From contig OY986971.1 of the NCBI GenBank assembly GCA_963920575.1, forward strand, positions 7,814,779-7,878,778: a stretch of DNA of 64,000 nucleotides, written 5' to 3'. Source of the stretch: Narthecium ossifragum. Lineage: Eukaryota; Streptophyta; Magnoliopsida; Dioscoreales; Nartheciaceae. Of the stretch, positions 1 to 9,972 are shown piece by piece. Within the stretch, counting starts at the first letter, position 1. Every line of letters begins with the position of its first letter. The translations under genes were made by a program, and so were the position numbers. The notes below the pieces were generated by a model. That model had not been told where the DNA came from, did no database searches, and saw only the letters and a list, made by a program, of their open reading frames with translations.

Positions 1-167
1 AAAGTTAGCTACTCATCTTTAGGGTTTGATCCATAGATGAAGGTTAATGAAGCTCTTCCGCCATGGATTTCCTCCCAAAGATCTATAAATAAAAGTTAAA
101 AAGAAGAAAGAAATTGTTCTCCCTCTCCAAGAGAGAAGAAAGACCCTGAAAAAACCCTAAAAGATGC

Positions 168-177
168 CTATTTATAG
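168..177 (-). promoter_or_regulatory. TATA box of the family A LTR
   Basis: The minus strand reads CTATAAATAG, identical to the box at 42404-42413 in the second copy of this LTR family. It lies about 80 bp downstream (element orientation) of the palindrome array, so it is the likely core promoter of the LTR. Confidence 0.6.
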
Positions 178-254
178 CCTAGGTATCCACCTTAACTCGG
201 ATTAGATCTTGGCCCTTGATTTTGCTTGATAAATATCAAGGAAACGGTCATTTT

Positions 255-490
255 CGAGTCCGATCGATCGAACTATGAGTGTCCGATCGATCGGGTGAAT
301 AAAAATCGTCAATTTCTCACTTTTCCCGAGTCCGATCGATCGAACTCTGGGTGTCCGATCGATCGGACTCAGTAGGAGCGATCGAGGGATCGATCGGGAG
401 GTGAATAGCTGAAAAATATAGGTTCTGTGAGGTTTCCGCATAGTCCGATCGATCGGACTCTGGGGGTCGGATCGATCGGACCCTTCAGCG
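255..490. repeat. Array of CGATCGATCG palindromes in LTR A
   Basis: At least six copies of a palindromic core (TCCGATCGATCGGA and close variants) occur here, often followed by CTC and a spacer such as TGGGTG. The array occupies the same place relative to the TATA box as the different GGTCGACC array in the sister LTR at 42037-42350. Several apparent small ORFs across it are only translations of the repeat. Confidence 0.85.
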
Positions 491-1024
491 TATTTACTGC
501 TTGCCATCCAGACTGCGCCATCGGTACTAAAATTGCCGTAACTTCCTCTAGAAAACTCGGAATCATGAACCGTAAAATTCTATAGAAACTAGACTTCAAG
601 AGCTTTCCAACCATATATGGTTCATCATCTGGTTCTTCCTGAGCAGGTACAGGTTAATCTTCAAAGCTAATCCATCTTCATTCCTTTGCTCCTAGCATGT
701 CTTTATTTGTCCGTTTTAGCACCAAACATGATCTAATCGTCATTGAAGGCTCTTATACCTGAAATACATCATAGACTATTAAAATAGCATTGCTCGGAGA
801 CTAACGAGACCTAGTTGAAAGGGTGATTTGTGCACTTTTCACGTCTTATCAGAACCGAGTTCGCCTTGGTTCTCGCGGTGGCCCAAGCCTGCCGGCTCGT
901 TCGTCATCCCTGACTACGCCACCATCAAAGCGCCAGAGTGCCACCATCGCATGTACTCTCCTCCCCCATCGCCGTTCTTCGTCTCCCGAACCCCCACCGC
1001 CCTCAAATTCGATTCAGGTCATCG

Positions 1025-1564
1025 ATGGCTTCTCAGTGTTCTCTCCATGCTTCTTCAGCCGCTTCTAATAGCAATACTACCGCCATCGAGAGTCAATCAT
1101 TGAAAAGATCTTCAAATGATGTGGGATGGGGGTATGGTTATCTAGTGGATCCAACCAATTTGGATAAAGTAGTATGCAAATTGTGCAATAAAAGAATAAG
1201 TGGAGGAGTTTATAGGCTCAAACAACACATTCCTCATGTAAGGGAGAATGTGGCGGCATGCTTGAGAGCAACCAAGGAAGATAAAGACAAGTGTATGAAG
1301 GCACTTATGGAGGCAAAGGATAAGAAGGAGGGGAAGAAAGAGGAGAAGGAAATGAGGGATGAAGTCCGTATAGTGGAAGAAGAATTTGAGGATGATGAAG
1401 TTGAAGTCGTTGGTTCAAAGAAGAGGCCTAGATTTTTTGCTTCAATGGATAAATTTGCATCGGGTATCAATCCTGAAACTTCATGTAAGACAACACAACA
1501 ACAAAACATAAGTGATCCACTTTGGAAGGAAAGAACTCATAAGGTGCATCTATGGTTGGCTTGA
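1025..1564 (+). CDS. hAT transposase N-terminal part with BED zinc finger, to premature stop
   Basis: The start at 1025 gives MASQCSLHASS; upstream in-frame codons continue to 938 but look like leader. A BED-like finger begins near residue 30 with CKLC followed by LKQHIPH. A charged Lys/Glu-rich linker follows, then a TGA after HLWLA. The reading frame continues immediately as WVYENGIPFHAI, which is typical hAT sequence, so this stop is a nonsense mutation and not the natural end. A CGA to TGA change is one simple explanation. Confidence 0.75.
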   Translation: MASQCSLHASSAASNSNTTAIESQSLKRSSNDVGWGYGYLVDPTNLDKVVCKLCNKRISGGVYRLKQHIPHVRENVAACLRATKEDKDKCMKALMEAKDKKEGKKEEKEMRDEVRIVEEEFEDDEVEVVGSKKRPRFFASMDKFASGINPETSCKTTQQQNISDPLWKERTHKVHLWLA

Positions 1565-2816
1565 TGGGTGTATGAAAACGGTATTCCATTCCATGCTATC
1601 GAGAATGATACTTTCAAGCAATTTTGTGAAGCGGTTGGTCAATTTGGCGTGGGGTACCAACCTCCAAGTCAATACCAACTAAGGGAGCCATTGTTGAAGG
1701 AGGAGGTGGAAAGAACCAAACAATCTCTCAAGAAGCAAGAAGAAGAGTGGGCTAAAACGGGTTGCTCTATCATGACCGGTGCATGGACCGACCGAAAAAG
1801 GAGAAGCATTATAAACTTGTGCGTGAATTGTAGACATGGGACTACTTTTGTTGCTTCCAAAGAAGATTTGGATGAGTCTCACACAGGGAAATATATCTTC
1901 AATTATGTTGACAAGTTCATTGATGACATTGGACCCCAAAATGTAATTCAAGTAGTCACGGACAATGCTTCAAACAATATGGCCGTGGGAGATTTGTTGA
2001 AGGAGAAGAGGCCTAATATTTTTTGGACTTCATGTGCTACTCATACATTGAACCTCATGCTTGAAGGCATTGGTAAGCTTCCTAAGTTCAAAGGAACCAT
2101 AGACAAGGCAAAAGCCTTCACTATTTTCATTTATGCCCATCATAAGACATTGGCAATGATGAGGAAAGCTACAAAAAGGAGGGATATAGAGAGGCCCGGT
2201 GTGACTAGATTTGCTACCGCCTTCCTAACTTTGCAATGTTTGATGGACAAGAAACAAGACTTGAGGATTATGTTTGGTAGCAATGAATGGGGAGAAAGCA
2301 AGTGGGCTAAATGCAAAAAGGGGAAAGATGCATATGCTATCGTGTTTAGTAATGCCTTTTGGAATGGTGTAAACCTATGCTTGAAAGTGTTTGCTCCACT
2401 TATGAAGGTGCTTCGACTTGTTGATGGGGATCGAAAGCCATCAATGGGCTTTGTGTATGGAGAAATCAAACAAGCAAAGGAAGACATCAAAGAGGCATTC
2501 AAGCAAGTTCTGTCTAGCTATCGGCCAACACTAGAAATCATTGATGCAAAAGCCTTGGGGCGCCTAGATAGTCCATTGCATTTGGCAGCTTATTTGTTGA
2601 ATCTGTATTACTTTTTTAAGGATCATACCATTGCTAATGATGCAAAAGTCATGGATGGGTTACTTACTTGTGTGGAATGTTTCTTGCCGCATGATGTGGA
2701 AGCCCAAGATAGCGTTGTCAATCAAGAGTTGTTAAAGTACAAGAACAAAGAAGGTGGATTAGAAAGAATACTTGCCGCAAAGGGATGTGAAAATAATGAT
2801 GACAAATATGATCCGA
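1565..2816 (+). CDS. hAT transposase central part (DUF659-like, catalytic region)
   Basis: In frame with the preceding piece. It carries the DUF659-type signature ILTGAWTDRKR-like (here IMTGAWTDRKR), then VVTDNASNNM and CATHTLNLML, the usual order in plant hAT proteins. The frame runs to a stop at 2857. A GT donor at 2817, paired with an AG at 2893-2894, joins it in frame to the WWSNYG dimerisation segment, so the real exon end is probably 2816. No other stop or frameshift was seen in about 415 codons. Confidence 0.8.
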
Positions 2817-2894
2817 GTAATTTAGTTCATTGTACATGCAACTTATTACTTATGTAATTACTTACTAATTAAATTATTCTTCTTTCATGACTAG

Positions 2895-3277
2895 TTGGAT
2901 GGTGGTCCAACTATGGCAATCATACACCCATTTTGCAAAGAATTGTAATTAGGATTCTTTCCTTGACTTCAAGCTCATCCGACTGTGAGAGAAATTGGAG
3001 CACCTTTGAGGGAGTAAGTAATTCTATTTTTCTCTCTCCCGCTCCCCCTCTCTCTCATTTAGATTTAGTAACTTAGGAATTATACTAACTTGGGATTTTT
3101 TTTTTTTTGGTATAGATACATACAAAGAAAAGGAATAGACTAGATGCAACAAGATTAAACAATCTAGTGTATGTCCAATTCAATGCCAAACTCATCAACA
3201 AGAGAATAAGGGAAAGAGATGCCTTGCTAGCCAGAGAAGCAAGACATGCACAAGGATGGATTGTTGAAGGTGGTGAT
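2895..3277 (+). CDS. hAT transposase C-terminal dimerisation exons
   Basis: Exon 2895-3013 encodes GWWSNYGNHTPILQRI through CERNWSTFEG, the hallmark of the hAT C-terminal dimerisation region. A GTAAGT donor at 3014 and a TATAG acceptor ending at 3115 lead into 3116-3277 (IHTKKRNRL to GWIVEGGD). The Copia LTR starts at 3278, so the reading frame breaks exactly at the element border and resumes at 12881. Confidence 0.8.
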
Positions 3278-4352
3278 TGAAGGTCCAAGAGGGGGGTGAA
3301 TTGGACTCTTTTTGAAAAACTAGAGTAATGGAAAAATCAGATAAAAGAGAACTAACACCTTAAATGCTTGTAGATGAAATGAAACTAAAGTAAAACAGCA
3401 TGCAAGAATTATATCAAAGAGAGGTTAGAGAGATGGCATCGATTTTATCGTGGTTCGACCCAACTCTTGGTCTACGTCCACTTCTCTCAAGGCTCTCCTT
3501 GAGGTTCCACTACTTGCAAATCTTTTACAAGCTTTTCCTCCAAACTTCCCGGTGCTTGGTGACCTTATAATCAAAGCCAACTGCTGTTGGATAACTCTCA
3601 AAGTACTTCTTCACACTCGAAGAAGATTTACAAAGGTTGTAGCTCTAAAGAGAATAAGTAGTGACTCTTGCTTAGACTTGCTCAGATGATCTCAATAATA
3701 TGAATAATAGTTATGGCAAGTTTACAACAAAGAACTACTTATATGTAGCCTTCAACCAGCTCAAAAATGACCTCCAACTGCTCTCTGCAACTCTCCAACG
3801 GCTAGTTTTTTACTCTGCGTGTTGCTGGCCGTCGATCCATGCATCGTCCGTGACATCGACCGTCATGTACTTCAGCCTTTGCGACCCATGGTCGATCCAC
3901 CATCGACCGTCGCATCGTCCATCAGGCTCTGTTGTGAAAAATGTTTCCCAGGGTCGATGCTTCGATCGACCGTCGCTTCTTCACTTTTCACCAACATCCT
4001 CCACGGTCGACCATCGCATCGTCTGTCGGATCGTCCGTGAGCTTACAACATTTAAAAACACAAAGTCCAAACCTCACGGTTGATCGGTCCATCGACCGTC
4101 AGGCTCTGTCAAGAAAATGGCTTCACAGGGTCGATGCAACGATCGACCGCGAGCCAACATTTCATTTTGTCAAGTATGGTGCATCGTCCGCGGTACCGTC
4201 GCATTCCCACGGTCGATCCATGCATTGAACGTCAGTACAATAACTCATTAAATATTGAAATTGAGACTTTGAATTAAGGGGTAATAAATATTAAACTTAT
4301 ATTTTATCATTTAATGTATGTTGGCATCATCAAAAACAGATTAGGATCAACA
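3278..4352 (-). repeat. 3' LTR of the SIRE-like Copia
   Basis: It starts TGAAGGTCC and ends GATCAACA on the plus strand (TGTTGATC...CTTCA in element orientation). It matches 11787-12875 over its length, with scattered substitutions and one indel near 4190, where the other copy has extra GGTCGATCC-type sequence. A palindrome-rich block lies at about 3827-4227. A CTACATATAAGT box (minus strand, 3737-3748) lies about 80 bp downstream of that block in element orientation. Confidence 0.92.
3827..4227. repeat. GTCGACC/GATCGACC palindrome block in Copia LTR
   Basis: There are many copies of TCGACCGTC, GGTCGATCC and CATCGTCC units, plus the two-part module GGCTCTGT...CAGGGTCGATGC...GATCGACCG at about 3933-3980 and 4102-4150. 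It lies upstream of the TATA-like box in element orientation. The paired LTR has the same block at 12337-12745. Confidence 0.85.
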
Positions 4353-4366
4353 ATCTCCCCCTTTTT
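4353..4366 (-). promoter_or_regulatory. Polypurine tract of the SIRE-like Copia
   Basis: The minus strand reads AAAAAGGGGGAGAT immediately before the 3' LTR. This is the expected primer site for plus-strand DNA synthesis and fixes element orientation. Confidence 0.85.
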
Positions 4367-5373
4367 GATGATGACAACCCTTTTAAATGTGATGATAAAA
4401 TATTTTGGCTCCCCCTTAATCTATGCATCCATTTCTTTCAAGAAATGTGTTTTAAAGTGAATTTTTAAGATGCGCACAAGTCATATATCACTAAGAATAT
4501 AAGAAAAGTTAAGTTTGAAATTTAATGACAAGTTAACTTAGATTATAGCATGTTCACTTCTTTTAAGAAAGTGAAAATTTGCTATCATGGAATAGTTCAT
4601 ATGGATATTGGAGTTCAAAAAATTTGTACTAATACAACTTAACATTATCCAACATCGTATCATGATCAAGAAATTATCACTATCCAACAACATTGCCTTT
4701 CATTCATTCAAAAGATTTCAACACTTGCATTACAATACTTCCATTCAAAAACATTTCGGAAAACTTTGGATTACAAGAGTATTTCAAAGACAAGGTTTTC
4801 CAAAATACAAGAGTAGAAAAATATGAAATGTAGGGAAATTGTTTTCAACATTCATCACAACTTTTTCTCCCCCTTTGGCATCATCAAAAAGAAATAGCAT
4901 GGATGGGAATTTAGGATCAATCAACTGAAGGTGTGGAAGATGGAAATTCAGTTTTGATGTAGGTAAAAATGTCTTCAAGTTGCTTAGACATCTTTGCTTG
5001 ATCCGCCATGATCTGTGCTTGGGAAGTCTTGATGTCACCTTGATTCACTTCCATTCTTTCCAATCTTGCTTCAAGATCATCAAGTCTTTGAGATCTGGTG
5101 TGACGAGCTCATCTTTGGGAAGATTCACCTTGATGTTCTTGAAGTCTAGGCTCTCCCCCTAAGTTTTCATCATCATGCTCTTCTTGATGCTCGCCTTCCT
5201 CATCACTACTAACATCAGGAACACTTAAGCCTAAGGCTCGCTTGGCGGAATTCATTCTTTTGTAGGTGGATTTATTGAAGTGTTGAGAGAGGGGTTTTCT
5301 TTCATCAACAGCTAGGTGAAGGGTAAGGGCTTGGAAAATATTGGTTAGAAGGCCTCCAAAAGATAGTGATTGC
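4367..5373 (-). other. Untranslated stretch between extra ORF and polypurine tract
   Basis: About 1 kb of AT-rich sequence without a convincing ORF. It is probably the 3' untranslated part of the extra ORF. Plus-strand CTCCCCC runs near 4410, 4870 and 5155 are purine-rich on the element strand, which is common upstream of the polypurine tract in this type of element. Confidence 0.45.
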
Positions 5374-6155
5374 CTAGCCGAAAAGGTTAAGCATCTCCTT
5401 AATAATGAGATAACCTAGGTTTAGAGGCTTCTTCCTAACCATGCAGGAAAGAATATAGGCATGAAGGGGCTTCAAGTGATCATGATGGCCAAGCTTAGGA
5501 AAAAGATTTGTTCCTAGAAAGTGGGCAAGCTCCCTATAGTTTTGATGTAGGCTATTTAATTCTATAGAATTTTTATCAACTAGATCAGGTCTAAGAATTG
5601 CCCTTCTCCCTTGTTTATCCTGATCAATTCTTTTGAAATCCTCATATGAAGTGAAATATGCACACTCTCCTCGATTTGGTGCACTTAGCATCTCATTTAG
5701 CCACTCTATGGTAATCTTGATTTCATTTCCATAGATATAGCTACTAATGGCCACATATCATTCATCATCAATATCTTCAGTCATATTGCAATAAAAATAT
5801 CGAACCATTTCGGGATACATAAATTGGGGCAATTCTAAGAATTTCTTCCAACCCATATCAGTCAAAAAATTTTCAACTACATATTCCTTTCCTATGGGCA
5901 ACTGAAGAACTCTACCCGAAACCACAAATTTATTCTTAAATTCTGGCCAAGAGTTATACCTATCTTTGTCTAGGAAGAAATAGTCATCGAAGGAAGGAGT
6001 AGAAGAAGGCATGGATGAGGACTGTCCAAGTGAACCTTTGGCTTGGCTTTCTTCATCGACCTTCTCTTTGCCACTGCCTGCCTCTTCTTCTCAGCTTGCG
6101 TCGGAGCAGTCGGCGCCGGAGGTGGAGGAGGGCCGGCGTTCTTGGTGTGAGGCAT
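5374..6155 (-). pseudogene. Extra (env-position) ORF of the SIRE-like Copia
   Basis: It starts at 6155 with a proline- and lysine-rich N-terminus (MPHTKNAGPPPP) and continues, after a frameshift near 6010, as a segment with WPEFKNKF, VVENFLTDMGWKKFLEL and MVRYFYCNM. A TGA at 5758-5760 follows, and then the same frame runs to LIIKEMLNLFG at 5374. The middle resembles the 'putative plant transposon protein' domain found downstream of pol in SIRE and some Gypsy elements. Its function is unknown. No clear transmembrane segment or signal peptide is seen, so 'envelope' is a positional label only. It is preceded by its own TATA box and palindrome array. Confidence 0.65.
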
Positions 6156-6203
6156 GGTGCGAGGCTCAGTTATGGTTTTGAGAGGAGAGGGGAAAGGAGA
6201 GGT

Positions 6204-6350
6204 CGATCATGAGGTGTGGCGGACGAAGGAAAGCTAAGGCACGGTCGAACCAGGGAGCACGATCGATGGAGAGGGCTAGGGCACGGTCGAACCAATGAAG
6301 ATGGCGGACGTTGGAGAGGGGCTAGGGCACGGTCGAACCAATGAAGCTTT
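6204..6350. repeat. Short tandem repeats in the leader of the extra ORF
   Basis: Three imperfect copies of a unit containing GGGCACGGTCGAACCA and AATGAAG are spaced about 45-60 bp apart, between the internal TATA box and the ORF start. On the minus strand they would form the transcribed leader. Confidence 0.6.
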
Positions 6351-6362
6351 GATCGGGAGATG

Positions 6363-6368
6363 TTTATA
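6363..6368 (-). promoter_or_regulatory. Internal TATA box upstream of the extra ORF
   Basis: The minus strand reads CCCCTTATAAACATC. It lies about 210 bp upstream of the ORF start at 6155 and about 50 bp downstream of the palindrome array at 6415-6640. That is the same array-then-TATA layout as in the LTRs. A promoter role is inferred. Confidence 0.5.
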
Positions 6369-6414
6369 AGGGGAGATTATGTGAAAATGACTGAAAAGCC
6401 CTCACTTATTGTCA

Positions 6415-6640
6415 CACGATCCGTGGCGGTCGACCCTCAAAAGTTGGCGGTCGACCGTCGCGAACAATACGTGTAATATTAAAGTCTCACGATCGATCCA
6501 AGGAAGTTGGCGGTCGACCGTGGCACAGGATAGGTGTAAAAATGAAAGCCTACGGTAGATCTAAGGAGTTGGCGGTCGACCGTCCAGTGCGCTTGTATGC
6601 ACGGTCGACCGTCAGGAAGTCTGGATCGACCGTCAGTTCC
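6415..6640. repeat. Internal GGTCGACC palindrome array of the SIRE-like Copia
   Basis: Repeated GGCGGTCGACCGTC units (about 6426, 6447, 6515, 6571, 6600) plus ACGATCGATCC and GGATCGACCGTC variants. The array lies upstream (minus strand) of the internal TATA box. These words are the same as in the LTR arrays of this and other elements in the window. Confidence 0.8.
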
Positions 6641-6845
6641 AGAAAGTGAATTTTAAAATTCAATTTAAAATCATTTTTAAATCAAAACATCATAAAACTT
6701 TGCATACACGTGTAACTAAATATTATGAGATAACAAAAACTCATAAATCATGAAAATCACTCAATTTATCAAAATTTAGCACTCAAGTAGGATATTGTAT
6801 AAAAAGCAGATAAAGAGGTAAAAATACCTTTTCCTTTTACCTCCT

Positions 6846-7349
6846 TTATTTTGGACATCCATTAGATATTCCAAACTCCCTTAGTAGATATAGAAATCTG
6901 TTTTCACTCAAGGGTTTGGTTAGAATATCCGCAATTTGATGCTCGGTGCTAACAAATTCAAGTGCAATATCACCTTTTTGTGTGTGATCACGAAGAAAAT
7001 GGTGTCGAATTTCTATGTGCTTTGTTCTAGAATGTAGGATGGGATTCTTAGATAAGCTTATGGCACTAGTATTGTCACATCTAATAGACAGTTTGCCTAC
7101 ATGTATGTTGTAATCTACCAATTGTATTTTCATCCAAAGTAATTGTGCACAACAACTACCCGCCGCAATGTATTCCGCTTTGACGGTGGATAAAGCAACT
7201 GAATTTTGCTTCTTGGAGAACCAAGAAACAAGTGCATGACCAAGAAAGTGACATGTACCACTTGTGCTTTTTCTATCAAACATACATCCAGCAAAATCCG
7301 CATTGGAGTAGCCAATCAGATCAAAAGATGATCTTTTAGGATACCACAA
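6846..7349 (-). CDS. Copia RNase H domain
   Basis: The 167-aa frame has the Copia RNase H signatures YSNADFAGC, RKSTSGTCHFLG, ALSTVKAEYIAA and the C-terminal HIEIRHHFLRDH and ADILTKPL. It follows the RT frame after a stop near 7355. It acts as the C-terminal nuclease of pol, removing RNA from the RNA-DNA hybrid during reverse transcription. The acidic positions at NAD and AEY are present. Confidence 0.88.
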   Translation of the reverse strand: MWYPKRSSFDLIGYSNADFAGCMFDRKSTSGTCHFLGHALVSWFSKKQNSVALSTVKAEYIAAGSCCAQLLWMKIQLVDYNIHVGKLSIRCDNTSAISLSKNPILHSRTKHIEIRHHFLRDHTQKGDIALEFVSTEHQIADILTKPLSENRFLYLLREFGISNGCPK

Positions 7350-7358
7350 AACATAATT

Positions 7359-8054
7359 TTAGGTTCCTATTAGATATTTAAAGATCCTCTTGACCGCAAC
7401 CAAATGAAATTCATTAGGATAAGATTGGTATCTAGCACAAAGGCAAACACTAAACATGATGTCCGGTCCACTAGCGGTCAAATAAAGTAAAGAACCAATC
7501 ATCCCTCTATAAAGTGTTTGTTCAACGGGTTTCCCATCTTCATCCTTATCTAATTTGAGTGTTATACACATGGGGGTTCTATAAATTTTGGATTCGACAA
7601 AATCATATTTCTTGAGTAGGTCTCTAGTGTATTTGGCTTGATTAACAAAGATCCCTCCTCGAGTTTGCATGATTTGTAAACCAAGAAAATAATTGAGTTC
7701 ACCCATTAAACTCATCTCAAACTCACTTTGCATACATGTGGCAAATTTTTCACAAAGTTTATCATTTGTAGAACCAAAAATAATATCATCAACATAAATT
7801 TGAACCAAGAGCAAATCTTTTCCTTTTGATTTGGTAAATAATGTAGTATCAATTTTTCCTCTACAAAAATCATTATCCATCAAGAATTTGCTAAGCCTTT
7901 CATACCAAGCTCTAGAAGCTTGTTTTAATTCATACAAGGCTTTAGTGAGCTTGAATACATGATCTCTCAATTTGTAGTCCTCAAATCCGGGGAGTTGTTC
8001 AACATAAACTTCTTCCTTTAGGAAACCATTCAAGAAGGCACTCTTAACATCCAT
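7359..8054 (-). CDS. Copia reverse transcriptase domain
   Basis: The 231-aa frame covers the core of [27 protein letters not shown], the catalytic [26 protein letters not shown] and [19 protein letters not shown]. Homologous sequence continues upstream to about 8190 ([20 protein letters not shown]) through the same open stretch. A stop after KYLIGT separates it from RNase H. Confidence 0.9.
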   Translation of the reverse strand: MDVKSAFLNGFLKEEVYVEQLPGFEDYKLRDHVFKLTKALYELKQASRAWYERLSKFLMDNDFCRGKIDTTLFTKSKGKDLLLVQIYVDDIIFGSTNDKLCEKFATCMQSEFEMSLMGELNYFLGLQIMQTRGGIFVNQAKYTRDLLKKYDFVESKIYRTPMCITLKLDKDEDGKPVEQTLYRGMIGSLLYLTASGPDIMFSVCLCARYQSYPNEFHLVAVKRIFKYLIGT

Positions 8055-8512
8055 TTGATATAATTTGAAATCTTTGTAAGATGCAAAAGCTAGAAGTAGT
8101 CTTATTGCCTCAAGTCTAGCTACCGGTGCAAAAGTCTCATCAAAATCAATTTCTTCTTGTTGATTGAACCCTTTTGCAACAAATCTAGCTTTGTTCCTTG
8201 TAATTGTCCCCTATTCATCCATTTTGTTTCTAAAAACTCATTTAGTACCAATAACGGGATGATCATGAGGTCTAGGTACAAAATTCCAAACTTCATTTCT
8301 TTCAAATTGATTCAACTCTTCTTGAATTGCTAAGATCCAATAATCATCCTCTAATGCTTCCTCAATCATTTTGGGCTCAATTTGAGATAGGAAGGCTAGA
8401 TTTGCACATGCATTTAATGAAGATCTGTTTGGATTCTTCTTGATGGTTCACCAATTATCAATTCCTTTGGGTGTGAAGATGCATATTTCCAATCTTTAGG
8501 CAAATCATGATG

Positions 8513-8998
8513 TTAATCACTAGGTGTAATTTCAAAGGATTCCTCAAATTTATCATTCAATTCTTCAACATCATTTTGGGTTTCATCTACTACATTTTTT
8601 GAATTGACATTAGGAATATCATCATCTTTACCATCAATTCTATTAGGAACTATAATCATTTCATCAAAAGTAACATGCATTGATTCTTCAACCACTAAGG
8701 TTCTTTTATTGAAGATTCTAAAGCTTTTGCATCTCTCCGAGTATTTAAGAAAAACTCCTTCATCGGATCTAGCATCAAATTTTGCAAGATTATTCTTGCC
8801 ATTGTTTAAGATAAAACACTTGCAACCAAAAGCTTTAATGTATCCAATATTTAGAATTCTTCCTTTCCAAAGCTCGTAGGGGGTTTTCTTCAAAATAGGT
8901 TTCAAAGTTACTCTATTAATCACATGGCAAGAAGTATTAATTGCTTCGACCCAAAAATACTTAGGAAGATTATTCTCACACAATAGAGTTCTAGCCAT
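8513..8998 (-). CDS. Copia integrase C-terminal region
   Basis: It begins MARTLLCENNLPKYFWVEA and continues through PYELWKGR and FGCKCFILNN, the part that follows the DDE core in Copia integrases. The acidic linker to RT follows. Sequence between 8055 and 8512 still resembles the linker and the start of RT but is broken by stops. Confidence 0.85.
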   Translation of the reverse strand: MARTLLCENNLPKYFWVEAINTSCHVINRVTLKPILKKTPYELWKGRILNIGYIKAFGCKCFILNNGKNNLAKFDARSDEGVFLKYSERCKSFRIFNKRTLVVEESMHVTFDEMIIVPNRIDGKDDDIPNVNSKNVVDETQNDVEELNDKFEESFEITPSD

Positions 8999-9037
8999 GT
9001 CTTATAGGGTCCCATTTTTCCTTTCAACAACACCATT

Positions 9038-9952
9038 TTATTGAGGGGTTCTAGGTGATGAGAAGTTATGGGAAATCCCGTTGTCATTGCAAAACTTTTC
9101 TAGATGGGAATTCTTGAATTCTCCTCCATGGTCACTTCTAATGCATGTAATGAGAATGCATTTCTCATTTTGGACTCTTCTATAAAAGTTGGTGAATTCC
9201 TCAAAGACTTCATCTTTGTGTGTAAGGAAAATCACCCAAGTGTATCTAGTGTAATCATCTACTAGTACAAAGCCATATGAGCTACCACCTAAGCTTATAG
9301 GTTTAGTTGGTCCAAAAAGGTCCATGTGAATGAATTCTAATACTCTTGTGATGGAAACTACATCTTTAGGCTTGAAAGAGGATTTTACTTGTTTTCCTCT
9401 TTGACATGCATCACAAATCTTATCTTTCTCAAATTTGATTTTGGGAAGTTCAAGAACAAGGTCTTTTCGAGAAAGTTTGAATATTAAATCCATGTGTGCA
9501 TGTCCAAGCCTTCTATGCCATAACCAAGAATTATCATTTAAGACACTAAAGCATACATCATTATGGCAAACAAGATCATCAAAATAAAATGTGTATACAT
9601 TACCATCACGATGACCTACTAGTAAGATTTTATCACTAAGAGCATTCTTAACATAGCATTTTGAATCTTCAAAAATAACTTGGTTACCTCTATTACATAA
9701 TTGACTAATGCTAAGCAAATTATGTTTGAAACCTTCAACTAAGAGAATATTTTCAATAATAATGGAAGAGGTTTTACCAATATTGCCAATGCCAATTATT
9801 TTTTCTTTTCCATTGTCTCCAAAGGTCACCATTCCTTCATCTTTGGATTGAAAGGTTGAGAACATGCTTCTTTCTCCTGTCATGTGTCTTGAGCATCCAC
9901 TATTAAGGTACCATATTTTAGCCTTTGTGTTGGTCTTGATCTTGGATCTCAT
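9038..9952 (-). CDS. Copia protease and integrase core, inactive protease
   Basis: The protease region has LNSGCSRHMTG where LDSGCSRHMTG is usual, so the catalytic Asp is Asn. The integrase has HRRLGHAH with CDACQRGK (HHCC zinc site), then HMDLFGP, VDDYTRYTW and RSDHGGEF (DDE residues). The frame ends in TAA after SSPRTPQ, where the family normally continues QNGVVERKN. That sequence does follow beyond the stop, and a second TAA lies before DMARTLL. Both stops are one step from CAA. Confidence 0.9.
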   Translation of the reverse strand: MRSKIKTNTKAKIWYLNSGCSRHMTGERSMFSTFQSKDEGMVTFGDNGKEKIIGIGNIGKTSSIIIENILLVEGFKHNLLSISQLCNRGNQVIFEDSKCYVKNALSDKILLVGHRDGNVYTFYFDDLVCHNDVCFSVLNDNSWLWHRRLGHAHMDLIFKLSRKDLVLELPKIKFEKDKICDACQRGKQVKSSFKPKDVVSITRVLEFIHMDLFGPTKPISLGGSSYGFVLVDDYTRYTWVIFLTHKDEVFEEFTNFYRRVQNEKCILITCIRSDHGGEFKNSHLEKFCNDNGISHNFSSPRTPQ

Positions 9953-9972
9953 ACACTCCTACAAATAAGAGA

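Larger units (their letters stand above)
1..851 (-). mobile_element. Partial LTR of an LTR retrotransposon (family A)
   Basis: Read on the minus strand this begins TGATAAG at 851 and runs off the left edge. It aligns by eye with the solo LTR at 41694-43380. Both have the same start, the same stretch around the words GGAAAGCTCTTGAAGTCTA and AATTTTACGGTTCA, a palindrome array, and then a CTATAAATAG box. The minus-strand order is start, conserved segment (about 490-640), array (255-490), TATA (168-177), then transcribed leader. No coding sequence is visible. The element class is not shown by the sequence. The LTR abuts the 5' side of the hAT gene, so it may have inserted into that transposon. 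Confidence 0.75.

Noticed and set aside
202..614. Small ORFs across the palindrome arrays (also 3700-4230, 12209-12760, 37540-37900, 42027-42297)
   Set aside because: Their proteins are translations of the repeated GATCGATC or GGTCGACC words (Pro-Ile-Asp-Arg or Asp-Arg patterns) and lie in untranslated parts of LTRs.
770..810. Left terminal repeat of the hAT element
   Set aside because: A loose resemblance to the right end at 13285-13323 is too weak, and the position lies inside the family A LTR.
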